64,000 nucleotides of DNA, taken from contig NZ_MDET01000001.1 in the NCBI RefSeq assembly GCF_002075885.1, positions 228,564 through 292,563 on the forward strand, read 5' to 3'. The notes under the pieces are model-generated. The model searched no databases. It saw only the letters and a list, made by a program, of their open reading frames with translations, and was not told the DNA's origin. This document shows positions 1-8,679 of this stretch, one piece after another; position 1 is the first letter of the stretch, and each line of letters starts with the position of its first letter. The DNA comes from Manganibacter manganicus (GTDB taxonomy: Bacteria > Pseudomonadota > Alphaproteobacteria > Rhizobiales > Rhizobiaceae). Position numbers and translations under genes: made by a program.

Positions 1-107
1 CGCAAATGGGCGATGGGCCGGGAAAGGCAAGGGTAGAAACGCCGGCGGGCGCGGACAACCGTGCCATATCATTAAACTTAGGAGGTACGGCCCCGCGCCC
101 GCTTCCC

Positions 108-128
108 GACCTTTCAGCCAGAAAGGTC
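108..128. terminator. Hairpin downstream of soxG
   Basis: An 8-bp perfect inverted repeat (arm GACCTTTC, 5-base loop) lies about 65 bases beyond the soxG stop. The T-richer flank is on the plus strand, so it could end a plus-strand gene left of the window or act on both strands. I see no credible gene in positions 1-191. Confidence 0.35.
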
Positions 129-191
129 CGTTCTTTTACAATAGCCAGACGGCATTTGCCGGGCGTGGCAGCGATGAAGCGCGAGCGTTTG

Positions 192-794
192 TTATTGCAC
201 CTCGTAGCCGACTTCCTCGCTGCTGTGGCAAAGCAGTTTCCAGAACGCCCGTGCGAACGAGCGGAAGACATGAATGTCGAAGCTGTCGTTATCGGTGCGC
301 TGGATCTGCGCGAAGATGTCGTGATGGACGGTCGAGCGCCCCGCGCCGATGGGGAAGGCGGGGAGCGAGAAATCGATGGCAAAGAGCTTCGCCAGAACCC
401 ATTCGGCCTTCTCGCCTGAAATACGAATGATCGTGCGCCCATGCGAAAGGTCGGTCACGGTGCCGATGGCGGGCTTGAGAGATGCGGCAAAGGCTTCGGC
501 CAGTCCTTCCTCCTCGGCGGTGACGGTGAATTTCCCCGGCGCGATACCGAAGGCGGCTTTTCCGTTCTTGACGATGCCGCCGCCGGCGCCGTCCGGCACG
601 GCAAGGCGAGCGACGGAGCGGATCGCGGCAATCATGCGCTTTTCTTCACCCGGCCATGCGGTCAGTTGCAGAATGGAACCCTGTTTTGCTTCACAAAGCG
701 TGACGCCGGCGCCGTGTTCGCTCTGCCCGTGGAGGCCGGGTTGATAGACTGGCTCCAGCGGTGAAAGGCGCTCGACCGTGTTTCGACTAGCCAT
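192..794 (-). CDS. soxG: Sarcosine oxidase, gamma subunit
   Basis: This is the small gamma subunit (200 aa) of the heterotetrameric sarcosine oxidase, which oxidatively demethylates sarcosine to glycine and delivers the methyl carbon to THF as methylene-THF. The protein has the expected length and the family C-terminal part. The ATG at 794 is chosen because it sits in an 8-base overlap with the soxA stop, typical of translational coupling; the longer in-frame extension reads antisense-like residues inside soxA. It is the last gene of soxBDAG. Gamma has no known catalytic residues and packs against the alpha subunit. Assignment rests on position and sequence together. Confidence 0.9.
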   Translation of the reverse strand: MASRNTVERLSPLEPVYQPGLHGQSEHGAGVTLCEAKQGSILQLTAWPGEEKRMIAAIRSVARLAVPDGAGGGIVKNGKAAFGIAPGKFTVTAEEEGLAEAFAASLKPAIGTVTDLSHGRTIIRISGEKAEWVLAKLFAIDFSLPAFPIGAGRSTVHHDIFAQIQRTDNDSFDIHVFRSFARAFWKLLCHSSEEVGYEVQ

Positions 795-3786
795 GCATGC
801 GGCTCCCTTCGGGGTCGAAGAAATGGTGGCTGACGATCTCGACCGGGCCGTAACGATTACGCAGCGGATCGGAGATGAAGGCGCGGCTGCCGTGGCGGGC
901 CTTGCCACCCTCGACCAGCGCCAGCGCGATATATTTGCCGAGCGCCGGCGAATAGCAGGCGGCGGTGATATGCCCGATCGAGCCGTGCGGGTTTTCCTGG
1001 TCGACCGCCTCGACGATGTGAGCGCCGCCGCCGAGCGGCCGGCCATCGAGCGAAAGCAGGCCGACCAACTGAATGCGGCCGGAAGCGATCAATCCCTCGC
1101 GGTCCATCATGGCAGAGCCGATGAACGGCTTCTTCTTCGAAAGCATCCAGTCGAGATGGAGATCGCGCGCCGTTGTCCGGCCGTCGATTTCGGCGCCGGT
1201 GACATGACCCTTTTCGATGCGCATCGCGCCGAGCGCCTCCATGCCATAGGGCACGAGCCCGAACGGCCTGCCGGCCTCCATCAGCGCCTCCCAGACATGG
1301 GTGCCGTAATCGGCGGGCGAATAGACCTCGAAAGCCATCTCGCCGGAGAAGGACAGCCGGCAGATCATCACCGGCACATCGGCAATCGTGCCGTGGACGA
1401 TGCCCATGAAGGGCAGGGCCTTGTTATCGACACCGGTTTTCCTCACGCAGGCTGCAAGAATGTCGCGTGCGCTCGGGCCGCCGATGGCCGCGCCGGCCCA
1501 TTGGTCGGTGACGGAAACGAGGCTCACCTTCAGTTCCGGCCAGATGACGTCGAGGAAATATTCCAGATGCTGCATCACCTTGCCGGCATTGGCCGTGGTG
1601 GTGGTCATCAGGAAGTCGTTATCGCCGAGACGCCAGGTCGTGCCGTCGTCGAAGGCAAGGCCGTCCTCGCGCAGCATAAGGCCGTAACGGGCTTTCCCGA
1701 CCGGCAGGAAAGAAAACATGTTGGTGTAGACGCGGTCGAGGAATTCCGCCGCGTCCGGCCCCTGCACCGCGATCTTGCCAAGTGTCGAGACATCGACAAT
1801 GCCCGCCGCCTCGCGGGTTGCCGCGGCCTCGCGCACATAGGCCTGTTCGATGGTCTCGCCGGCAAGGCCGTAGATTTGCGGGCGAAACCAAAGCCCGGCC
1901 GGTTGCATCGTGGCGCCGTGCTCGACATGCCAGTCGTGCATCGGTGTCAGGCGCTCGGGCCTGAGGTCGCCATAACGTTCGGCGGCGAACGCACCGAGCG
2001 ATACCGGCGAAAAGGGCGGGCGGAACCGCGTGGTCCCCACGTCCGGTATCGGCAGGCCGCGCGCTTCGGCCATGATGGCGAGACCCGCGACGTTGGACGT
2101 CTTGCCCTGATCGGTCGCCATGCCGAGCGTGGTGTAGCGTTTGAGATGCTCGACCGAGACGAAGCCCTCGCGATGGGCGAGCCGCACGTCGTCGACGGTC
2201 ACGTCATGCTGGAAATCGACGAACGCCTTGCCCGGTGCCTTGATCTCGAACACAGGCGCGGGTTCGGGGCTGCCGAGCGTGGTTTCGGCCGTGGGAAGGC
2301 TTGTTTCACCCGGTTCGGCTCCGCAGGCGGCGAGACCCGCGGCATGGCCTTCGGCCAATGCGCCCCCGGTGGAGAAATTGCCGGTAAAGGCTCCGGCACC
2401 CAACCAGCGCGAATTCCGAGCGGGGGCGGGAGGGAGGAAGGCCTGCAAACCATTGTCCCACTCGGCCTTTGCGCCGGCCTGGCTGGCGAGATGGATGGCC
2501 GGCGACCAGCCGCCCGACATCAACAGGCCATCAGCGGAAAGCGAGCGGGCTTCGCCCGACACGGTGCCGCTCGTCATGTTGAAACGTTGCACCTTGACGC
2601 CACGCAGCGCCTTGCCGCCCTCGGTCGCGACGACGGCGTGGCCGGCAAGCAGTTCGGCTCCGGCCTCACTGGCCAGAATACGCATGGCCTCGCCCACGTC
2701 CTGCCTCACATCGACGATGGCCGCAATGTTGGCCCCCGCTTTCTTCAGGCTGATGGTGGAGAGATAGGCGCTGTCATTGTTGGTGAAGACGATGAACGTC
2801 TCTGCCGGCAACACGCCGAATTCATTGGCGTAGCGCTCGGCGGCGGAAGCCAGCATGACGCTTGGCCTGTCATTGCCGGGAAATACCAGCGGCCGCTCGA
2901 ATGCGCCGGTCGCCAGAACCACCGACCTGGCGCGGATGACCCAGTGGCGGTGGCGTGGCTCGCCCGGTCCGGCCTTTGCCTTGTGATCGCTGACGCGCTC
3001 CACCGCGACAAGCGTGTTGCCGTCATAGCAGCCCCAGACGGCCGTGCGGCGCAGCAGGCGAACATTGGGCCGCTCGCGCAAGCCAGCCGCCATGTCGGCC
3101 GCCCAGTCGGCGGCCAGCATGCCGTCGATCGTCTCGCCCGACCAGTTGGCGCTGCCGCCGGCATGTGCATCGGCTTCCGCGAGAATGACGTTGGCACCAT
3201 GCTCGGCGGCGGCGCTGGCGGCCATCAGGCCAGCCGGGCCGGAGCCGACGACGAGCACGTCGCAGAAGGCGTTCATGCGTTCATAGCGCGATGTATCGGG
3301 TGCTTCGCCGGCACGCCCAAGGCCGGCGGCACGGCGAATGACATGCTCGCACAGCATCCAGAAGCGCGTGCCCTTGAGCGGGCCGATCGCCGGCCCCATG
3401 AAGGTCTTGTAGTAGAAGCCTGCCGAAATCAGCTTCCCCGCAAGCTGGTTGACGGCACCGATGTCGAACGCCAGCGAGGGAAAACGGTTCTGGCTTTCAA
3501 CGGTGAGCCCGTCATGGATTTCGATCATGGTGGCCGGCACGTTCGGCTCGCGGACCTTGCCGCGCATCACCGTCACCAGCGCGTTCGGTTCATCGAGACC
3601 GGCGCTGAGCAGGCCGCGCGGGCGATGATATTTGAACGAGCGCCCGGCCAGGACGACGCCATTGGCCAGCAGTGCCGAGGCAAGCGTGTCGCCGGCGTGG
3701 CCCGTGTAGGCGGTGCCGTCGAAGGTGAAGCGGACGGGTCTCTGCCGGTTGACCCGTCCGCCAGTTGCCGTGCGGCGTGGGTTCAT
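787..3786 (-). CDS. soxA: Sarcosine oxidase, alpha subunit
   Basis: The large alpha subunit (999 aa, family length about 1000) binds NAD and THF. From the N-terminus it shows a ferredoxin-like segment (FTFDGTAYTGHAGDTLASAL), a nucleotide-binding Rossmann segment (VVGSGPAGLMAA), the SoxA linker, and a C-terminal GcvT-like folate domain. The folate domain is where iminium formed on the flavin of the beta subunit is trapped as 5,10-methylene-THF. The ATG at 3786 has a GGGAG Shine-Dalgarno sequence and overlaps the soxD stop by 4 bases; the upstream in-frame extension lies inside soxD and is rejected. A 1047-codon open frame on the opposite strand is a GC-driven shadow. Confidence 0.96.
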   Translation of the reverse strand: MNPRRTATGGRVNRQRPVRFTFDGTAYTGHAGDTLASALLANGVVLAGRSFKYHRPRGLLSAGLDEPNALVTVMRGKVREPNVPATMIEIHDGLTVESQNRFPSLAFDIGAVNQLAGKLISAGFYYKTFMGPAIGPLKGTRFWMLCEHVIRRAAGLGRAGEAPDTSRYERMNAFCDVLVVGSGPAGLMAASAAAEHGANVILAEADAHAGGSANWSGETIDGMLAADWAADMAAGLRERPNVRLLRRTAVWGCYDGNTLVAVERVSDHKAKAGPGEPRHRHWVIRARSVVLATGAFERPLVFPGNDRPSVMLASAAERYANEFGVLPAETFIVFTNNDSAYLSTISLKKAGANIAAIVDVRQDVGEAMRILASEAGAELLAGHAVVATEGGKALRGVKVQRFNMTSGTVSGEARSLSADGLLMSGGWSPAIHLASQAGAKAEWDNGLQAFLPPAPARNSRWLGAGAFTGNFSTGGALAEGHAAGLAACGAEPGETSLPTAETTLGSPEPAPVFEIKAPGKAFVDFQHDVTVDDVRLAHREGFVSVEHLKRYTTLGMATDQGKTSNVAGLAIMAEARGLPIPDVGTTRFRPPFSPVSLGAFAAERYGDLRPERLTPMHDWHVEHGATMQPAGLWFRPQIYGLAGETIEQAYVREAAATREAAGIVDVSTLGKIAVQGPDAAEFLDRVYTNMFSFLPVGKARYGLMLREDGLAFDDGTTWRLGDNDFLMTTTTANAGKVMQHLEYFLDVIWPELKVSLVSVTDQWAGAAIGGPSARDILAACVRKTGVDNKALPFMGIVHGTIADVPVMICRLSFSGEMAFEVYSPADYGTHVWEALMEAGRPFGLVPYGMEALGAMRIEKGHVTGAEIDGRTTARDLHLDWMLSKKKPFIGSAMMDREGLIASGRIQLVGLLSLDGRPLGGGAHIVEAVDQENPHGSIGHITAACYSPALGKYIALALVEGGKARHGSRAFISDPLRNRYGPVEIVSHHFFDPEGSRMHG

Positions 3787-4070
3787 TTGCGGGCTCCCGG
3801 CTTGCGTGCATGCGCGTCGCCACGCACGAAGCCGACGCTGGAAATCTCGTGCGTCAGCGTATTGCGCACCACGCGCAGATGCGACCGGCAGCCACCGGAA
3901 TGCTGCCATATCTCGTTGTGATCACCGGCCGGGTTCAGCCGATCATAGACATAGGCGTTCCAGGCGTCGAGGTCCTGCGAGGCAGGGGCAGGGCGCGTGC
4001 GGTTGCCGTCCCCCTGGTAGGTGAACTCGGACAGGTCGCGCGGGCCGCAATAAGGACAGGTGATGAGCAT
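3783..4070 (-). CDS. soxD: Sarcosine oxidase, delta subunit
   Basis: This is the zinc-binding delta subunit (95 aa, normal length). It opens with the CPYCG knuckle (residues 5-9) and has a second His/Cys group around HSGGCRSHL, the family's zinc ligands. Zinc holds delta onto the alpha/beta core; delta has no direct catalytic part. Its stop overlaps the soxA start (ATGA). The 88-base gap to soxB is the only intergenic space in the operon and holds no clear promoter. No strong Shine-Dalgarno sequence precedes the ATG. Confidence 0.93.
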   Translation of the reverse strand: MLITCPYCGPRDLSEFTYQGDGNRTRPAPASQDLDAWNAYVYDRLNPAGDHNEIWQHSGGCRSHLRVVRNTLTHEISSVGFVRGDAHARKPGARK

Positions 4071-4158
4071 CGTTTGTATCTTTTTATTCGGCCATGATCT
4101 TGTCTGAATACCGGTGCCTATTTTTCGCCGGCGTGGCCCTTCGGTTCGGGATCATGGC

Positions 4159-5418
4159 TTAATGCAACCGAGGCGTTGCGCCCTGGCCTTTTTCGTCGAT
4201 CAGGATGCCGTGATGGAAACGGTCGAGCGTGAATGCGGCATTGAGTTCGTGCGGTTCGTCCCTGACGATGGTGTGGGCGAAGCACCATCCGGAAGCGGGC
4301 GTGGCCTTGAAGCCGCCATAGCACCAGCCGCAATTGAGATACATGCCGGGCAGGGGGCCGGTGGTGATGATGGGCGAGCCGTCCATCGTCATATCGCACA
4401 GCCCGCCCCAGGCTCGCAGGACGCGAACGGGGCCAAGACCGGGAAACAGGGCGAGCATCTCGCTCATCACATCCTCGACGATGGGTAGATTACCGCGCTG
4501 GGCATAGGAATTATAGCCGTCTATGTCGCCGCCGCAGACAAGACCGCCCTTGTCCGACTGATTGACGTAGCAGTGGCCCATGCCGAAGGTGACGACCGTA
4601 TCGAGGAAGGGTTTGAGCGACTCTGTGACGAAGGCCTGCAGCACATGGCTTTCGATCGGCAGCCGCTCGATCCCGGCCATCTGCATGACGCGGCCGGTGC
4701 TGCCGGCCACGGCGACCGCCACTTTTTTGGCGCGGATGTCGCCGCGCACGGTTGTCACGCCCACGATGCGTTCGCCTTCGCGCAGGAATCCGGTCACTTC
4801 GCAATTCTCGATGATGTCGACGCCGCGACGGTCGGCTCCTCGAGCATAGCCCCATGCGACTGCGTCGTGCCGTGCGGTGCCTGCGCGCGGCTGCATGAGA
4901 CCGCCGAAGATTGGAAAACGGGCCTTGGCCGATATATCGATGGCCGGCATCAGACGCTTGATCTCAGAGGGCGTCATCAATTCGGCATCGACGCCGAGAT
5001 GGCGCATGGCATTGCCACGCCGTGCGTAATCGTCCAGTTGCGCCGGCGTATGGGCAAGGTTGAGGCAACCGCGTTGCGAGAACATGACGTTGTAGTTGAG
5101 GTCGTGGGAAAGCCCTTCCCACATCTTCATCGAATGCTCGTAGAAGCGTGTGTTGGACGGCAGCAGATAGTTCGATCGCACGGTGACGGTATTGCGGCCG
5201 ACATTACCCGAGCCAAGCCAACCTTTTTCCACCACCGCGACATTGGTGACGCCATGCTCCTTGGCCAGATAATAGGCAGTTGCCAGGCCGTGGCCGCCGC
5301 CGCCGATGACAATCACGTCGTAGGATGCTTTGGGCTCGGGCTTACGCCATGCCGGCTTCCAGTCCCTGTTGCCGTTGAGCGCATTCCTGACCAGCGCAAG
5401 GGCCGAATATTCCGCCAT
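4159..5418 (-). CDS. soxB: Sarcosine oxidase, beta subunit
   Basis: The catalytic beta subunit (419 aa) oxidises sarcosine on non-covalent FAD and passes electrons to covalent FMN, which reacts with oxygen to give hydrogen peroxide. The DAO-fold dinucleotide motif is at residues 35-48 (VIVIGGGGHGLATA). His184 in TARHDAVAWG is the likely counterpart of the histidine carrying covalent FMN in characterised SoxB. It is the first gene of soxBDAG on the minus strand, so the operon promoter should lie in 5419-5530, shared with the divergent MscS gene. I could not define -35/-10 boxes. In this window the enzyme would finish glycine-betaine breakdown. Confidence 0.96.
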   Translation of the reverse strand: MAEYSALALVRNALNGNRDWKPAWRKPEPKASYDVIVIGGGGHGLATAYYLAKEHGVTNVAVVEKGWLGSGNVGRNTVTVRSNYLLPSNTRFYEHSMKMWEGLSHDLNYNVMFSQRGCLNLAHTPAQLDDYARRGNAMRHLGVDAELMTPSEIKRLMPAIDISAKARFPIFGGLMQPRAGTARHDAVAWGYARGADRRGVDIIENCEVTGFLREGERIVGVTTVRGDIRAKKVAVAVAGSTGRVMQMAGIERLPIESHVLQAFVTESLKPFLDTVVTFGMGHCYVNQSDKGGLVCGGDIDGYNSYAQRGNLPIVEDVMSEMLALFPGLGPVRVLRAWGGLCDMTMDGSPIITTGPLPGMYLNCGWCYGGFKATPASGWCFAHTIVRDEPHELNAAFTLDRFHHGILIDEKGQGATPRLH

Positions 5419-5612
5419 GTTTCACGCATTCTGTTTCAAAGGATGCCGCACACTATAGGTCAGCGGAGCCGGTCAAGGTCAATTTTGCGCCATGCCTTTT
5501 CAGAAGACCGACTCGGCCGATACTCAGCGCCGTGACTTGCTCCGCGCCTTTGGCATCTTTATCAATAACAGGCTTTCAGGTTCCAGCCTCCATGCAGGAC
5601 GGCCGACATATC

Positions 5613-8093
5613 ATGGTTTTGCGATTGCTTCGCCTGCTTGCCGTTCTCGCGTTGGCCGCGTTCGCATCGCCGCCAAACTCGGGAGCCGCACAGGAAGTCG
5701 GGCAAAGCATTGCCGGTATGATCGCCGAGCAGCAGAAGGTGCTGCAGGCACTTTCCAGCAAGACGGATGCGTTGGAAAAGAAAATCCCGGCAGACGCCGA
5801 TGAAGATTCCGGCCTGCTCGATGACCGCTTGCAACTGGAGGCTCTTTCGAGCCAGGCATTGCAAAGCGCACTGGCGTTTCGGCCGAAAGTTGCTGAAATC
5901 AACCGGCGCCTGGAAGAGCTTGGCCCGGTGCCGGCAGAGGGAAAGCCTCCGGAGCCCGCAATCGTTGCCACCGAGCGCAAGACGCTTGAGGCACAGAAAG
6001 CGCAGATCAATGCCGTGCTTTCCGTGGCGGAAACTCTGTCGCTGCGGATGAACAGCTTGATCGACAAGACAACGGCGATGCGCAGCGAGCTTTTCCGCAA
6101 GGTGCTGACACACCGCTTTGAACTGACGACGGCATTCAGCGAGAAGATCGGCGTCGATGCGAGGACGGAATTTTCACGCTTCTACGACGCGGTTTCTTCC
6201 TGGTTGATGTTCGCTGTTAAATTCAAGCTCCAAGCCATGCTCATGGCGACACTGCTCGCGCTCGCCGCCGCAGCTATTCTGTTCTTCGGAGGGCGGCGGC
6301 TTTTTGGCCACATGCTCTATCCAGACAAAAGTGTGGAAGACCCGCCTTATCTCGCCCGCTTATCGGTGACGTTCTGGACAACACTGGTGCCGACCGCATC
6401 TCTCGCGGCTTTCTTCGCGGCGGCCTATTACTTCTTTGACCGTTCGAATGTACTGCGCGGCGACATCGGCGTCTTCCTTCAGGGGTTCATGATCGTCGTT
6501 GCCACAATCTTCTGCGTCAACAGGCTTGCGAATGCCGCCCTTTCGCCTCGATTGCCGAACTGGCGTTTGATCCCTGTCGAGCCGCATGCTGGGCGCTGGC
6601 TGATCCGTCTGGCGACCGCAATGGCTGTGATTATCGGCATCCATATTTTTCTTGGCGTGGTGAACGAACAGATGGGTTCGCCTTTGTCGCTAACGATCGC
6701 CCGCAGTTTCGTCGCGGCGATCGCCGTGGGCATTATTCTGCTTCTGATGGGTTTGGTGAAACCTTTCCGGACCCGCACCGGCATACGGCGCCCATGGCCG
6801 ACGTGGTTGCGTAGCACGATCTTTGCCCTGGGCGGTTTCATCATCGTTGCGGCGCTTCTCGGTTATGTCCGGTTGGCGATGTTCGCCTCGATCCAGGTGG
6901 TAGTGACCGGCACGATCCTGCTTATGGCCTATATTGGCTTCCTGAGCGCACGGGCGCTCGGCGCGGAAGGTGGTTTCGGCGCATCTGCCTCCGGCCGCTG
7001 GCTGGCCGCCCGGACGAATGTGGAAGACATCACGCTCGATCAATTGGGGCTTGCGGTCAGCGTCGCGCTTAACATTCTTATCGTGGTTCTGTTCCTTCCC
7101 CTCATTCTTCTGATGTGGGGATTTCATCCCGGCGATCTGCAAAGCTGGGCCTACGGAATGGCTCAGGGCGTGACGATTGGATCGGTGACCATTTCGATTA
7201 CCGGTGTCCTCAGCGGTATTTTGGTCTTCGTCATCGGCTATTTCGTTACACGATGGTTTCAGGGCTGGCTTGACGGATCGGTCATGGCCCGCGGGCGTGT
7301 CGATGCCGGCGTGCGCAACTCGATCCGCTTGGCAGTCGGCTATGCCGGCGTGGCCATCGCTGCACTGATCGGCATCTCGGCTGCGGGCATCAATTTGTCG
7401 AGCCTCGCACTCGTGGCTGGTGCGCTCTCTCTCGGGATCGGTTTTGGTCTCCAGAATGTCGTGTCGAATTTCGTGTCAGGACTGATCCTGCTTGCCGAAC
7501 GGCCGTTCAAGGTTGGCGACTGGATCGTAGCCGGCGCCGTGAGCGGCACGGTCAAGAAAATCAGCGTGCGCGCGACCGAGATCGAGACGTTTCAACGCCA
7601 GACCGTGATCCTGCCAAACTCGATCCTCATCAACGATGCCGTTGGCAACTGGACGCACCGAAACAAGTTGGGTCGGGTGGAGATCAGGGTCGGCGTGGCC
7701 TATGGCTCCGACGTCAAGCGAGCCTATGAATTGCTGTCCGACATTGTCCGCGGACACCCTATGGTGCTGAAGAACCCCGAACCGTTTATTCAATTCATCA
7801 ATTTCGGACCAGCGGCGCTTGAATTCGAGATCCGCTACTTTCTGGCGGATATTTTGAACGGCGGTGCGGTGCAAAACGACATACGCTTCGCGATCATCGA
7901 TGCTTTTGCCAAGGAAGGCATAGAGATTCCTTCGACAGTTCAGGCTGTCGTTTCGGCCAGGAAGCCGGCCCCATGGCCGACCGACGATGACAAGGTCGAA
8001 GCGGAATTCGCAGCCCGAGCAGAGGCGCGTGAAAAGGCAAAGGAGCAGGCCGGCAAGCGCAGGCGCAAGTTGAGAGGCCCTGACCCACTTTGA
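5613..8093 (+). CDS. Large MscS-family mechanosensitive channel (DUF3772-type)
   Basis: An inner-membrane channel protein of 826 aa. An N-terminal signal-like segment (MVLRLLRLLAVLALAAFA) precedes a periplasmic, partly helical region (about residues 30-180), then many membrane segments, then a C-terminal MscS core. The pore helix and beta-domain hallmarks are clear (GIGFGLQNVVSNFVSG, ERPFKVGDWI, PNSILINDAVGNW). Known MscS-family members release solutes on osmotic downshift. Next to sarcosine/betaine catabolism this fits osmolyte handling, but that link is inference. The ATG at 5613 is preferred because it starts directly at the signal segment; ATGs at 5532 and 5592 are alternatives. Confidence 0.85.
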   Translation: MVLRLLRLLAVLALAAFASPPNSGAAQEVGQSIAGMIAEQQKVLQALSSKTDALEKKIPADADEDSGLLDDRLQLEALSSQALQSALAFRPKVAEINRRLEELGPVPAEGKPPEPAIVATERKTLEAQKAQINAVLSVAETLSLRMNSLIDKTTAMRSELFRKVLTHRFELTTAFSEKIGVDARTEFSRFYDAVSSWLMFAVKFKLQAMLMATLLALAAAAILFFGGRRLFGHMLYPDKSVEDPPYLARLSVTFWTTLVPTASLAAFFAAAYYFFDRSNVLRGDIGVFLQGFMIVVATIFCVNRLANAALSPRLPNWRLIPVEPHAGRWLIRLATAMAVIIGIHIFLGVVNEQMGSPLSLTIARSFVAAIAVGIILLLMGLVKPFRTRTGIRRPWPTWLRSTIFALGGFIIVAALLGYVRLAMFASIQVVVTGTILLMAYIGFLSARALGAEGGFGASASGRWLAARTNVEDITLDQLGLAVSVALNILIVVLFLPLILLMWGFHPGDLQSWAYGMAQGVTIGSVTISITGVLSGILVFVIGYFVTRWFQGWLDGSVMARGRVDAGVRNSIRLAVGYAGVAIAALIGISAAGINLSSLALVAGALSLGIGFGLQNVVSNFVSGLILLAERPFKVGDWIVAGAVSGTVKKISVRATEIETFQRQTVILPNSILINDAVGNWTHRNKLGRVEIRVGVAYGSDVKRAYELLSDIVRGHPMVLKNPEPFIQFINFGPAALEFEIRYFLADILNGGAVQNDIRFAIIDAFAKEGIEIPSTVQAVVSARKPAPWPTDDDKVEAEFAARAEAREKAKEQAGKRRRKLRGPDPL

Positions 8094-8229
8094 TACAAGC
8101 AACGTCGCTGAGCCGGTTGAGGTGTGAGTGGGGCGTTCAGTTGCGGTTCATTCGGGTTCTCCTATAAGCTGCCTCGCATGGAGCTACCATGCAAAGCGCA
8201 ATAGGGACGGTGGAACACCGGAAACGCTG

Positions 8230-8493
8230 ATGTGGAAGATTCTTGTTGCCGCCGTTGCTCTGTTGTCGGCAGTAAATGCCGGTTTCGCAGCCAGTGCGAT
8301 CAATAAGGATTCCGAGCCGCGTACGCTGGTTGTAACACAAGGCAGCAGCAAGACAGATTTGCAGATCAATCCTGGAGAGACTGTCCAGTTCTGCCCTAAA
8401 GGTTGCTTCGTCACCTTGCCGAATGGTGACCTTGAAGCATTGAACGGCTCAGAAACCATCGAGATTTCAGGTGGCGTGGCGCGTATCAAGTAA
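8230..8493 (+). CDS. Small secreted protein of unknown function
   Basis: An 87-aa protein with a clear signal peptide (MWKILVAAVALLSAVNAGFA, likely cut at an Ala-X-Ala site near residue 20). The mature part is about 65 aa and includes NPGETVQFCPKGCFVTLPNG, with two cysteines three residues apart that could form a disulfide or bind metal. I do not recognise a characterised family. It may be periplasmic. The start is chosen at the signal peptide rather than the longer frame at 8128. Nothing else is seen in 8494-8679 apart from the leader of the next operon. Confidence 0.6.
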   Translation: MWKILVAAVALLSAVNAGFAASAINKDSEPRTLVVTQGSSKTDLQINPGETVQFCPKGCFVTLPNGDLEALNGSETIEISGGVARIK

Positions 8494-8679
8494 GTTTTGA
8501 TCTCGGTGTCGATTTCTCCGGCATTTTAGCATTCGCAGTAATACGCGTTTAACGATGTCTGGCGAATTGCGGCCATCGCGGCTTTCCAGTCCATTCGTTT
8601 TAACGTTCGCTAGTTCCTTCCTCGCTATAGCCTTTCCGGGGACGCCGAAACGGTGTCGGGAATGGGCAGGGCAGAGTTT

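Noticed and set aside
778-3921. A 1047-codon open frame on the plus strand opposite soxA
   Set aside because: Its residue composition is that of an antisense shadow in GC-rich DNA; soxA on the other strand has full family motifs and an operon context.
4573-5535. A 320-codon plus-strand frame opposite soxB
   Set aside because: No motif or ribosome site; soxB is certain.
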